This document shows positions 34,800 through 46,231 of a stretch of 64,000 nucleotides of DNA, piece after piece (position 1 is the stretch's first letter; every line of letters begins with the position of its first letter). The notes under the pieces are model-generated. The model had not been told where the DNA came from. It searched no databases and saw only the letters and a list, made by a program, of their open reading frames with translations. The position numbers were made by a program, and so were the translations under genes. Location of the stretch: positions 5,053,501 to 5,117,500 of the forward strand of contig NW_024468912.1 of NCBI RefSeq assembly GCF_011745365.1, given 5' to 3'. The DNA is from Cryphonectria parasitica EP155 (lineage: Eukaryota; Ascomycota; Sordariomycetes; Diaporthales; Cryphonectriaceae).

Positions 34800-37700
34800 G
34801 ATATGAACTCTTCTACTTATAAGAGATCTTAGCATTGCATAAGTAGCTTATTTTCTGGATATGATTATAGACAAGCATAAGATCTCTAATATTCAGTCGA
34901 GATTTTCGTATCAGACTCTGCATTTAACTTTTAGCTGCAATCTTTTAATAATATGCCTGAATAGCTTCAATTGCCTTCTGCACATTATCTTCCTTAGCTG
35001 CAATTATTCTCAACTGCATTTCAAATGCTTCCTGAGAGAATTGGTTTTCGGTTTATGTAAGAACTCTCCATATTGGGATTTCAGTTTCAATTGGGATAAG
35101 CAGTTTTCAATCGAAAATCAAATAAAAGGAGCTGTATTTATATAACTAGCAGATTGTAATTCTTTTAGTAAAGAGTACAAGTTTCAAGTACTGCTTCTAT
35201 CTTCAGAGTTAAGCATTAGCTAGCTTAGCAAGAATACTTGCTAAGAAAAGATAATCAGCTTCTATTTATTCTTAAGCATAGGGATTGTAACTGAAGACTT
35301 GGATAAGCAGGATTCCAAGAGCTCTAATGATTTTAGCTATTTTAGCTTTGTTTTCTAGTTTTCTATTAATAGTAATTTTGAGAGAGCACCCGAATACAAG
35401 AATGATTTTTTTTAAAATAAACTTTCTTATTTCTGCAGCTATAGCTTTCTTAAGAAGTCTTGCAAGCATATAGCTAGTCAGATCACAGCAAGCCTCTGCA
35501 AGATATCTATAACTGCTATTCTTAGCTATGTATTGAATATTAATGCTGATTCTTATAAAGAGTTGACTTGAAAGGATTGGAATTACTTCTTTCTTTCATA
35601 TCTTTGGATCGAACTTTATATACTTCTTGCAACTTGAGATAGTATTAGCTATATCTATTCAGAGATCTCTTCAGTAGTAGAGTTGCTTGATACAAGCTAC
35701 TATAGAATCTCGATCTCGATATTCAAACTTGATATAATATTCTCTAATGATTTAGCAATAAAGATCAGAATTATCTACTACTCATTAGCATAAGAGTTTC
35801 GTATCAGTGCAGCGCTACAGAGCTTGATTAAGTACTTAATGCTTTAATGCTTCTATTATGAAGTTCTTGCAATTCCTCTTAGAGAGTTTTGATAGAATGA
35901 TTCCGTAGTATAAGAACTTTGTATACTGTTTCAACTATTCTGTTTACTGAAGAGTTAGATTTAGTAATAATACTAGATTAGCTCTATCTGAGTTCATGCT
36001 GTTAAGCTAAGCATTATATTAGTTCTTAATATTGCTATCTTCGTTTTCCTTAGATAGCATTGAATATAAAGATTGAGAAAGAGCATTAGCTATAGAATTC
36101 TTTAACTCGGGAATGTATTTGATAGTGAAGTTAAACATCTTAATTACTACTATTTATCTGTTTAGAAGAGCATTGAATATATTATTTATTTCTTTATTAA
36201 GTTGATTTATCAGAATATAAGTATTAGTTTCTAGAATGAAATAGCAATTATAGAGATATTGCTGAAGAAATTATAGAGCATAGAGAATAGTGCAATACTC
36301 TCTCTTAATAGCATTATACTTCTATGCTATAATTATTCAGATTTCGCTAATAAAATGTGCTAGCTTTCATTTATTCTCTACTATCTGCATTAGTATAGCG
36401 CTTCAGCTTAATAAGCTTGCATTTACTATAAGAACAATCTTTCCAGCATCAGTGCTATAATTAATTGAAATAATAACTAAACGAGATATAAGTATTCAGA
36501 TAAGTATAGCAACAGCTTCTTTCTATTCCTTCTTCCATCTTTATGCAATATCTTTCTTAAGAAGATTGTAGAATAGTTGAGCAATAATTACAAAGTTCCA
36601 AATCCAAGCTGCATAATAGATAATCAGTTCAATAAAAGAGCGAATATCTTTAATATTCTTGCATTCTGTTCAAGCTAGAAGCTTTTCCATCTTTCTGTTC
36701 TGAAGTTATTATTCGCTGGAACTAATAATATAACTAACTATATTGACTTTCACTCAGCATTATTCTAACTTAAATGCTGAGATCATAACTCCAGCTAGCT
36801 CTACATTTATAAGAATCTTGTTAAGATTTCCAATATGCTCAGCAATATATCTATATACTCCGGAAAGGCTTGGAATCTTTTTATTTTCATAAGTTGTTAT
36901 AGGACTACAAACAGAAATGTTATTAAGAAAAGGCTAGCATATATAAGGAATAAAATCATATAGAAGTCTGATTATTATTCTCATAAACTAAACAATAGAG
37001 TTGATAGCATCCTGAGATAGAGTATACATTCTGAATAAGCTTAAGAGCATTAAGAAGATTATTATATCCCTGCTATTAGAATGCAGTTGCACTTGGTTGT
37101 ATCCGGAAAAGAAGTTAAGCAGTAAAAGAATCTTGTATATAGCGAACTTCTCTGAGAATTCATCTGAAGCAAGTAGCATGAAAGCATTCTTGAAGCTATA
37201 CTTATTATACTTTTGAGCATTATTAATCAGATATAAGCTACTATTCTTTTTAATAATCAGAAATTAATTGTTTCTATATAATATATAGCTTTTCTTAATA
37301 ATTTCTTGCTTAATATATTGTTTCAGAAGCTTTATTAACTTTAGCTTAAGAGCATTAGGAATTGGAATATGCTTTGCTTAAAAGATTTTATAGAATACAG
37401 TTCTAATTTCTTGCAAAGAAGCTACTTTCTTAATAATCTTTCCAATCTTAGTAAAGTTCCATGCAAGAGCTTTGATTCTATTTCTCAATATGTATTTGAA
37501 CATTTTCTTCTCAGCTTCAGAAAATCCTTTACAGTTTTTCTCTTGCATAGCAGCTTACCAATCAGATTTCAGATGCTAATCAGAATTCAGATTGCTGAAC
37601 TTAGGTTCAATCTACTCATCATACTTGATAGGCTTTGTGAATTGCTAAGCTCGTTTCATCTTCTCAATCTTAGCAGGCTTCTATCTGATTATTCCTTTCG

Positions 37701-38560
37701 ATACTGAACTATCAGGCTAGGAATTATTAATTAGCTTGATCTTCTTATCTTTAAGCTTGTAAAGAGTGTTGATTAAGCTTAAGATATCTTTTCTTTCCTT
37801 TTCTATACAATGTAGCTAGTATGAATAGCGCTGGCTGCTGTATATTTTATACAAGCAAAACTCTCGGATCGCTCCTTCCTTATTTACTATAGAGCAATTC
37901 TCCTTCAACTTTCTTTCCATCAGTTTCACTATTAACTCATTTACAACAGCTGCAATATTTCGTTCAGATATGAATATCATAGCTGTATCTTCTTCCTTCA
38001 ACAACACTTACTCTGGAACGATTTCTCTGCTAATAGCCCTACATCCCTCAGAATAGCTGCTAGCACTTAGTTTTTTGGTATAGTTCTGTATAAACCCTTC
38101 TCTTTAAGGAGTTTCTGATTGCTGATTATAATGATCAGTTATACTTCTCCAAAGGCGAAGCTTGCACGGAGAAATCCGGGAATGGAGTAATCAAAGGAAA
38201 GCTTGGTTTGCATTACAAATAGCATTCCTAATAGTATAGAATGATTTGGTAATATTAATCTGTTATTGATAATATAGAATATTATTTATTCAGAGAAGCT
38301 GCTACAGAAAATATCGATTTTAAGAACTCCAATAAGCGCTATATCTGATTTATTGTATATATATAAGATAATATTCGATGTTAGTATATAAGATAAGTAT
38401 ATGCTCGAATACAGAGAAAGAGCTATTAAGCTTATTTCGGTACTTATATTTAGTATTGCTTGTACAGGTTTATTCTCTTTATCTCCTAGCTGCAAAGGAA
38501 TATATGCTATTGGAGCAATGCTTCTATCTCGAATGCTGCTGAGAGTAGTTATAGAAGCTA
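34800..38560 (-). pseudogene. Gypsy-2 protease, RT and integrase (degenerate)
   Basis: Leftward order: aspartic protease around 38495-38330 (QLGDKENKPVQAILNISTEI, where relatives have ILDTGAE), RT with FFSGYNQVQLHSNSRDIIIF and LFRMYTLSQDAINSIV (37180-36980), catalytic box at 36911-36933 reading FLNNISV for the expected FLDDISV, then integrase around 35470-35270 (FILKKIILVFGCSLKITINR, ALGILLIQVFSYNPYA, the core ending in YNPYAN-like sequence). The protease and both RT catalytic Asp positions appear as Asn. Stops are frequent throughout. Confidence 0.82.
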
Positions 38561-41100
38561 TTATAGGAGGAAATGAGGATTTGTTGAAAGCTCGAATTAT
38601 ATTAATAGTAAGCTTAATATAGCTAGATTCAGCAATAAGAAATAAAGCTTGAACTGCGAATAGTTGAGCTAATCTCGAAAGATACTCAGTAATATTCCGA
38701 ATATTGATAATCTAACTATTAATAAGCTCTTCAGATTGGGAAAGTATCGAGATTTCGGATTTATGCTGCAATGAATTAGCTGATTCAGCAGTATCTGCCT
38801 TGTGCAGGTTCGAGCTGGTTTGATTATTAAGATCAATAACTTTTCGAGCTTTAGAACTAACTTCTTAAAGACTATGAATCAGATAAGCTTTCTATTCTGG
38901 TAATATAACTGTTATCTCTCAGCCTGAAATCTTCAATGAGTAGTTTAGGAACTGATTTAGGAGCTTGTTATTAATAGCTTGAACTATTAGCTTTCTGTTC
39001 AAACTATTGAATTGCTTGTTAGATTCCTTCAGTTCAATATTCTCAAAATGTATAAGAATCTTAATAGTTCTTATATTTGCATCTTCTTCAATCTTACTAT
39101 TATCATACTCAGCCTTTTCAATATAGTGCTTCTTTGCTTTACTTGCGTTTATCTGAGCTTAAACAGGCTTAATATTTATAGTATTAATGCTGGGAAGCTT
39201 TGATAAGTATAGTTCAGCTTGAGCTGAAGTAAGATATAACTTCTCTACTTAAATCTTGCTAGCATTGCTAAGAATCTCAATATTATTAGTCTTATACTAA
39301 TTGTTATATCTGGAAATAAGATTAGTTTCTTTCTATAGTATTTTATTCTTAGCCATTTCAGAATCTCCATGCTATTTCTTATTTTCTTAAATCAGATTAA
39401 TATATCAAGAGATTCAAGAATTCTCAATACTCTTCAGCTGCTGATTCTTATAGAAACTAAGAATTAAACGGATTATATTATCTTTGGAGTTATCTCGAGC
39501 GAATATAATCTAGCTATATAATACTAGTTTTAATCTAGAGTTTAGAAACTCCGAGTAATTACCAAGATGCTACTCTAGCTTCGCTAATGCTGAAGTATAG
39601 CAAATGCTACAGTTCATAATAGTACGGAGTTCTATATACTCATAAGCTCTATGGAACTTTGATTTATAGCTATAGCATTTATGCAGAGTTCTATTCTTCT
39701 TCAGGATTTCATTGATCTTTGCTTGCTATGCTTTAGAGTACTGCTTACTCTCGTTCTCCGAACTTGTATAGATAACATTCATCTGCAAGGAATTTGCATT
39801 TCTCTAGAAAGGATTTCTTGCAGAAACAGTTTAGGAATGCTTAATTAGTTGTAAGATCTTCTGTAGAGCTTTAGTTTAGTTATACAAAATATTCTGTATC
39901 TGTTTAAAAGCATTAGTTTGCAGCTTTAAGAATTTTGCTATTGCAATTTGGTTAATGCAGAGTTGCTCTATTATTAAAGCTAACTAATTATATTCTTGGT
40001 TGCTCTTCTGAGCAGATTTAGCTTTCAAGATCTGCTTGGTTAGTTCAGGCTGAGCTTGCTAATTACAAGTTGACTATTAAAGCAGTTAATAGTATAATAG
40101 CTCTACTGCTTGTTCTAACGGATTTATCAGTTAACTGAGAGCACTATACATCGGATGTAGAACAGGAATAGGCTATATCTGATTAAGAACTAGCTGAGAT
40201 GAAAGCATAGAAGGATTTTGGAATTAAGCCTGTTGATGAAGTTGAAGATTGGTAGCATTGGAAGCAAGTTGGTTTTGAATCTTCTTCTGAAGTGCTTTAT
40301 AATGAACTTTCAATAGCTTTTTCATAAGGTAAGGCTACTTCTTGTTGCTAATGCTTTCAGCAGTAATATTATAGTTAGCTTGAAAGCGCTTGATTCAGAT
40401 TGAAAAGAGCTTTATTTATGCTTCTGCTACAGATTAACTGTTTCTAATCTTAAAATAAATAAGAGTATTATTATAATTCATAATGAATAACTAGAAGCTA
40501 GTAGTATCGATAATGAAATAGTTGTTAATAATATTCAGGCGTTTCTGCTTGGGGATATATGCTTGGAAATGATTTCAAGAGCAATAAGCAACTAATAGTT
40601 GCTTCTTCTGTTTATTCCAAGTTTTAACGCTTGTAGTAAATCTCTTCACTTCTTTAGCAACAATTGTATCTGCATAAAAGCCTTTCATAAAATTAAATGC
40701 TTGAGTATTATTAATTCCTTTAATCTAATGCTACTAGTTGAATCGCTTTAGCTACAAGGAAACTTTTATACAAGCAAACAACATTAACCTATTACTAGCA
40801 AGCTTACTGTGAAAGAGGAATCTGAAGTTCTGATTATAGTGATTATTAGCCAGATAGTCAGCCGAACTGAGTATCTGATTGGAAGAGCTCTCAGATGTGA
40901 AAACCATCTTCCCTCTTGATTGTTGCTTCCTCCGATATTTCTTTACCTTCCTGGTTCGAGGTTCTTGAGTTGAGAGCGCTATAGCCGGAATATCTTTCGT
41001 ATTCTGCAGAAAACAATACTGTAAAGATCGAGAGAATTCAGATGCTTGAAAGAGATTCAGTCTGTAAGTAGAGCATACATGAAGTTTGTTTTGTAATAAA
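38560..41100 (-). pseudogene. Gypsy-2 gag region (degenerate)
   Basis: Leftward frames include LYYQLLQSTCNQ-like, KILQLIKHSQ- and SALAKLEQHLGNYSEFLNSR-like segments consistent with a gag and linker upstream of protease, and a stretch of charged helices. No zinc knuckle was confirmed. Boundaries are approximate. Confidence 0.5.
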
Positions 41101-41893
41101 TAATAAGAGATTGAATTAGCTGTTCTATGCTATACTGAGATTTTCTTTATTAATAATCCTGCTAATCAATAGAGATATTTCTAACTAGATGTAAGGCATT
41201 GATTAAAGTTTAATATTGGATGATATTATTATAATTCTCAATCTCTATTCCTTATATGTACTAATAGTTTCTTATTTTTATCTTTCTATATTCTTTGCTT
41301 TTAGAATAATGTAACTAGCAAGCTTTTGATTCAAAGGATTAATATAGCTAGATATATCCAGATAGAGCGTACTAATCGGATCATTGCAAGGAGTACAGAT
41401 CTTATTAATCATACTACTTTTCTTCGCAGAGTATTATCTACTAAAAGCATTTCACTCTGTAATTTAATCATGAACCTACATCCAATATAGTTAAACTTTC
41501 CGCTGCAGCCTGTACAGATCTAAGCTGTATCAGCTTCTGTATAGGATTATTGATTGATGTAGGAAATGTTGGAAAAAGGAATTCGTTTCTTCGTAATATT
41601 AGCTTGCAGACTCAATGCATCGTTCACTAGCTCACAATCAGAACTCATACTACTCCTCCTCTATCTACCCATCTTCTCTCTACGAGAGGTCTCAGGTATA
41701 ATCCAGAATTCAGACATAATATACAGCCTGTTATATAAGCGTGATAGATAAAGGAAATAAAAGAGCTTAGCAGGGAAAAAGAGTGCGCTTGTTTATAGGG
41801 TAAACTTGCTGCTCTTATTGATCCTTACGAACTGTAATGCAAACAGCCTTGAGCTACTAGCTTGAATAGCTAAGTTCACACTTACCGCACCAT

Positions 41894-42213
41894 TGAACCA
41901 GAACTAGGGCGCCGTCGCCCTCGAAAGAAAAAGGAACAAACAGCTGCTGAAGCAATAAGCAAGAGCTCATACAATCCAAGCGTACCTGTGCAGATGAGAA
42001 CAGCAAACTAAGGCTATACGGGTATAAGAACAGGGTGAAAAACCTGTCTTAGATCTGTTCAAAGGGTTTAAAATTGAAAGAAAGAGAAAGGATGCTTCAT
42101 TGTTGCTTATAGCTTAAAGAATTTGAAAAGTGAGTGGTATCCTTTATATGTATGAGAACCCTTGACTCACTGTACTCCACATCTCACGGACTACCACCCT
42201 GGCCACCACAACA
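41894..42213 (-). repeat. Gypsy-2 5' LTR
   Basis: 320 bp, direct match to 29902-30221, with the primer-binding site one base to its left. Confidence 0.93.
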
Positions 42214-42874
42214 ACATATCTATCTTGATAGCATAATCAAACTCTATTCAGTTCGGAAAATCTACTAAGAGCTTAATAGAATTAAAGCTATAAAGCTTAT
42301 TTTATAGAAGCATACGAAGCTTCTAAGATCTATTAGGAAAACTGAGAAGCTTAATATTACTACTTCTTAGTTTCTAATGCAATGAAGCTTCAGTAGCACA
42401 TTCAGGCCTAGCTATTTGCTGTATTAATAAATTGATTATTAGTTCTGAACTAACAGATATTTCTTGAGATAAAGAGAAGTAAGGATTGATAGGAATTTCG
42501 GATAAGAGTTGATTTAATTCTAAGCTGATATTATATTCTCTTGATAAATGCAAGATTGAGCTAGCTGAAGCTGTGCTCTCTTGAAATTGTTATTTTAATG
42601 AAATTAGGCTGAGTGCTCTACTTGCTCTGAAATCCTTCAAAGCAAAAGCTAATATGTTCCTTCTCATCCTATCGAGATCGCTTTCAATAAACAGTTCAAG
42701 CAAGTTTGCAATTCCTTTTATAAAGAAAATAATATTCAGCTTGTAGATTATATTTAGTACTCTACTAGCTTTTATTTGTACAGCTTTGTATTCTTAAAGT
42801 AAGATACTTCTTTTTAATAGCTGATCAGGATATTACATATAGTTGCTATATTCCAGCTTATAGGAGAAGGTCTG
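42214..42874 (-). repeat. Right part of the middle Gypsy-2-family copy
   Basis: Continues after the target duplication ACAT with sequence matching 30597-31257 of Gypsy-2 (catatctatcttgatagc ... cttataggagaagg). It is cut at 42875 by the Gypsy-3 LTR. Confidence 0.8.
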
Positions 42875-43184
42875 TGTCAGGGTAAAAAGAGCACACAAGT
42901 GAGGTAAAGGGATGTGAGCTGCTCCCAAGCCGCTCTGTTAATGCTTTCATTCAAAGGAACTACTGAACCTATCTCCCTCCTCCTCTTTTTCGCTGCTGAA
43001 CTTATTATTCCCCTTTCCCTTATGTATACAATTGGCCTGGACTAGATAAGATAATAATGGCCTGATAGCTATGCAGCATCGTACGAGAGCGCTGCTTCGG
43101 AGCAAAGCTCTTGCAGCAGCTCTGGACTGCTACCAGAGGTTGCAAGAGCTACCTATTTCCTTTGTATGCATACAAGCTCTAACA
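42875..43184 (-). repeat. Gypsy-3 3' LTR
   Basis: 310 bp; inverted match to the solo LTR at 17135-17439. No matching target duplication was found on the two sides, as expected if the 5' half is missing. Confidence 0.85.
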
Positions 43185-43369
43185 GAATCCTCTCTCTTCC
43201 AGGTTTCTATTCCCAGGAACTACGTACCCAAGCTGCTCTTACGCAAACCTATAGATCCCTTCATACTTATCAATAATTCTCTCATCAGTTAGTCCTTGTT
43301 ATCAGAATATCTTATCCTAGAAGGCTAAGTTTCCTTCTGCTAGTAAATTATATAATATCGTAAAGGTTG

Positions 43370-44100
43370 CTCTAGCGCTGGCGCAGCGCAGATGCAGCGT
43401 AGTTACAAAGACTGCACAGCTTAGCGCAGTCATTCATGCTACTGCAATCTCGGAATAGCTTCTAGAGCTAGATAACAGGGTTGCTTGGGATATATGCGCT
43501 AGTAGAGCACTGTTATCCCTTATTTCGCCCTCGCGCCTGAACCCCCCTCTCTTTTCTCTGAAGCATCGCGTGGAAGCTGATTCATCGCAGATGTTTTCTT
43601 TTACTGCTGTCAACGCATCTAAGGAGGCTGCGCTAGCCCCTGAGATCTCTGAGGATCAGACTGCTCCTGAAGCTTCGAAGGCTAGCAATACCTTCTTCAG
43701 CGCTGTTGATGCAGTGCCCCCCCCTCGCCACCCTCTGCCCTCGGATGCCCCCGCTGCTCCCGCATTCTCTCCCTCTCGTAGCCGCTGCAGCAATCAGCAT
43801 AATGACTGCAAGGCCCCCGCCAGCAAGAAGCGCAAGAGAGCCTCTCCCTCGCCCTCGCCCTCTCTCTCGCCCCCCCTCGAGTCTCCTGAGACTCCTGCCC
43901 CGAAAGCCCCGCTTCCCATCACTCCCACAGCTTCTGTAAGTACTCATATATATCGTGTATACAGCGCTGCACTGATATTGCTAAGCTATCAAGAGGAAGA
44001 AGATTCTCAAGAAACCGGGTGCAATGCATCCTTCTGCTAGCTAATGCCAGGAATGCATGCATTGCTGCATTCAGAAGCCTGAGGTTTAGTACTGGGATTA
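43370..44100 (+). pseudogene. Antisense ORF of Gypsy-3, GC-rich with basic and Cys-containing parts
   Basis: From about 43370 the frame reads VLALAQRRCSVVTKTAQLSA, and after a few stops an open 156-codon stretch (43570-44040) carries a Pro/Ser-rich low-complexity region with a nuclear-signal-like KKRKR and a spaced Cys/His segment (RSRCSNQHNDCKAP). A gtaagt at 43936 could start an intron; beyond it, around 44045-44090, a frame reads CQECMHCCIQKPEV-like with four Cys. I recognise this as a fungal hypothetical protein family associated with retroelements. It lies on the strand opposite to pol. The GC-rich core (43700-43950) is clearly less decayed than its surroundings. Function unknown. Confidence 0.6.
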
Positions 44101-44639
44101 GTTAGATATACTAGTTTTCTTGCTTTACAAATCCTTATATTAATTCATTATAAGCTCCAATGCTCATTGTTTTCAGTATACTTGCAGCAACTACTCCTAC
44201 CAGCTCATAAATAGTATTATCTCTACTTCCTCTTATTTTTCGCGCTGCTTACAAGCTACTATAGCTTCCTTACAAAGCGGATTTAGCTCTGAACAATGCC
44301 TGCTCCTTTGATCGGGAGCTGACTAACAAGAATTTGTAGAATATTCTCTAGCTAGTACGCTCTGTAAGCGCTGCTTCTGCACCAGTAATCAGCGCATCTC
44401 CTGCCTCTGTTATGAGCAGGGAGTTGATATTGCTGCTTTAGCGCAGTATTAGCGCTCTGAAGATGCTAGCTAAAGCAGCTTGCAAGCTTTCTAAAGCAGC
44501 TTCTGAAGAGAGAAGATAACTTCTTTAAAAACTCTGGATAGATAAGCGCACTTTTATAGCATAGGAAATAACTAGCACTAATTGCTACAATACAGAAGCA
44601 TTGCTAACTCTCTGAATGAATAAGCTATATAAGAGTTTT

Positions 44640-45590
44640 TAGTTTTCCAATCAAAGATTAAGCAGCTTCTGCACTGCATTATTACTGCTTCAATTGTACC
44701 TCATATTCTTTAATTAATAATTCATTATTAATAAATGCTTGTAATTTCCATAAATTCTCATTGCTGCTATATCTCTTTTAATATATAAGGAATTAGCAGT
44801 TTCTAAGTAGCTCTTGATATGCTAGAATAGCTTCTATCTTCTAATACATCTCTTTCTTGAGATTAATATCAGAATGCATCTCAAGCTCTTCTCCATCTTA
44901 TTTATTGAAATTCTTTAAAGCTATAATTAGAAAGATATTATAAATCTTGTATTTTGCTAGCAATTCAAGCTTATACGCTAATTCATGCACTCCTATAATC
45001 TCTAGCACTCAAAAAGAGCTAAGATATTTGTTTGCTAATTTATTATTAATGCTTTTTTAGCATAAATGCTTAGCTAAAACGAGAATACAATTGCTAAGAG
45101 AGAATCTTTTATTAGTATAGCATTTATTATACTACCTAGTATATACTTGTCTTGCATAATTAAAGCTTTCCTGAGCTTCCTTATAAGCCTTAGTAAAATC
45201 TTTAAGCTGCTCTGAGATCTTGGAAATATAGCTTGAGCGCTGCATGTTAATATCTATTAGTTTTGTTAGTTGGAATCCATAGAGCAATATAGCAGATAAT
45301 AATTCTATTCTGCTATAGTCTATGCTATTATATGCTGCCTATACAAGGAGTAAGCGCTGCGCTCAATCCGCTTGAGAAAGGCTATAATAAGTACAGAGAT
45401 ATTATTCGAAGTTCTAATTCTGCTGCTCGATCTATTCATCTATTTGAGGATGAAATGCAGTACTTAGATGCTGCTTAGTCTTCAGATAGAAGCAGAAATC
45501 AGTTCAGAAGTAGCTTATAAAGAAGCTTCTTCTATCTGATATAATGCTTTTAGAAATGCTATAAAACTGATATATATGCTACAGCATAAT
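44640..45590 (-). pseudogene. Gypsy-3 pol C-terminus: integrase tail and chromodomain (degenerate)
   Basis: Leftward reading: a frame near 45330 (AAYNSIDYSRIELLSAILLY) matches the integrase segment that selects the target polyprotein end; then ISKISEQLKDFTKAYKEAQE, FEVLEIIGVHELAYKLEL and YKIYNIFLIIALKNFN (relatives have IHNVFHVSLLKPF), then a chromodomain-like KRYSSNENLWKLQAFINNEL. This is the standard end of a chromovirus-type Gypsy pol. Many stops. Confidence 0.78.
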
Positions 45591-46046
45591 TGTAATGAGC
45601 ACTGCAGCAATCCGAAGATTCCAAAGTATACAAAGGGGGTTTATGCTAACAAGAGCGGTGTCAAAGTGCCAAGTCCTTGAATACGGAACCGTACAAGTCT
45701 CAATAAGCGATGCAAGTATTCACTGCCTTTGGGGCTATCAGAGTAGAGAGTAATCTGATACTTAGATTGATAACTGAAGAGCTATGTACTGAATCTATCT
45801 AATGGTAATGAATGTGTTCTTATATATCCAGCTCTTCAGTATAGATATGTTGGATAGCAATATATCCAAGTTATCCTGCTAGCTTTGGATAGCACATATC
45901 TGAAGCTATCCTCCCTGATTGGTCGTACCCATAACCCTAATTCTGGATTATATAATTAATGCTTTATCAGAACATTAAGTCCTTAACACCTAATCTCTGT
46001 TATCTGTAACCTATTCTGTAATCTGCATGTTGGATAGATCATAACA
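45591..46046 (-). repeat. Gypsy-1 copy 2 3' LTR
   Basis: 456 bp, TGTAATGAGC...ATAACA. It diverges in its centre from the 443-bp LTRs (a segment around 45740-45930 is replaced), so it is a distinct subfamily. Confidence 0.88.
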
Positions 46047-46231
46047 TCATTTCCCTTCTATCAGTCGTTATTCCCAATGATCTTTTGTAAGTATTCTAGC
46101 AAATCCTCTATATGCATGATCTTGCCTTCCTAATTGAGATATCGAACAGAATCAACAAATCTCGTTCTCATGCCGAGAAGACTAGACAAAAGGATTCTCT
46201 TCTTTCCTTGGTTCTTCAAAACGCTATCATC

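Larger units (their letters stand above)
29902..42213 (-). mobile_element. Gypsy-2: 12.3-kb full-length Ty3/Gypsy retrotransposon, inactivated
   Basis: Direct LTRs of 320 bp each (29902-30221 and 41894-42213; TGAA...CAACA) with a 4-bp duplication ACAT (29898-29901, 42214-42217). Just left of the right LTR, 41874-41892 (gttcacacttaccgcacca) is, on the - strand, a primer-binding site beginning TGG. A purine-rich tract on the - strand follows the left LTR. Transcription is leftward. Gag, aspartic protease, RT and integrase remnants occupy about 41-35 kb. The region 30.2-34.3 kb is extra compared with ordinary 6-8 kb elements and holds additional ORF remnants. It is inserted into another copy of the same family. 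Confidence 0.93.
42875..45590 (-). mobile_element. Gypsy-3 remnant: 3' LTR, antisense ORF, pol C-terminus
   Basis: LTR 42875-43184 (TGTCAGGG...CTCTAACA), followed by a purine tract on the - strand (ggaagagagagga, complement of about 43187-43199), which marks it as the 3' LTR of a leftward element. A + strand GC-rich ORF follows, then the end of pol on the - strand. The element is truncated at 45590 by the Gypsy-1 copy-2 LTR. The solo LTR at 17135 is the same family in opposite orientation. Confidence 0.82.
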
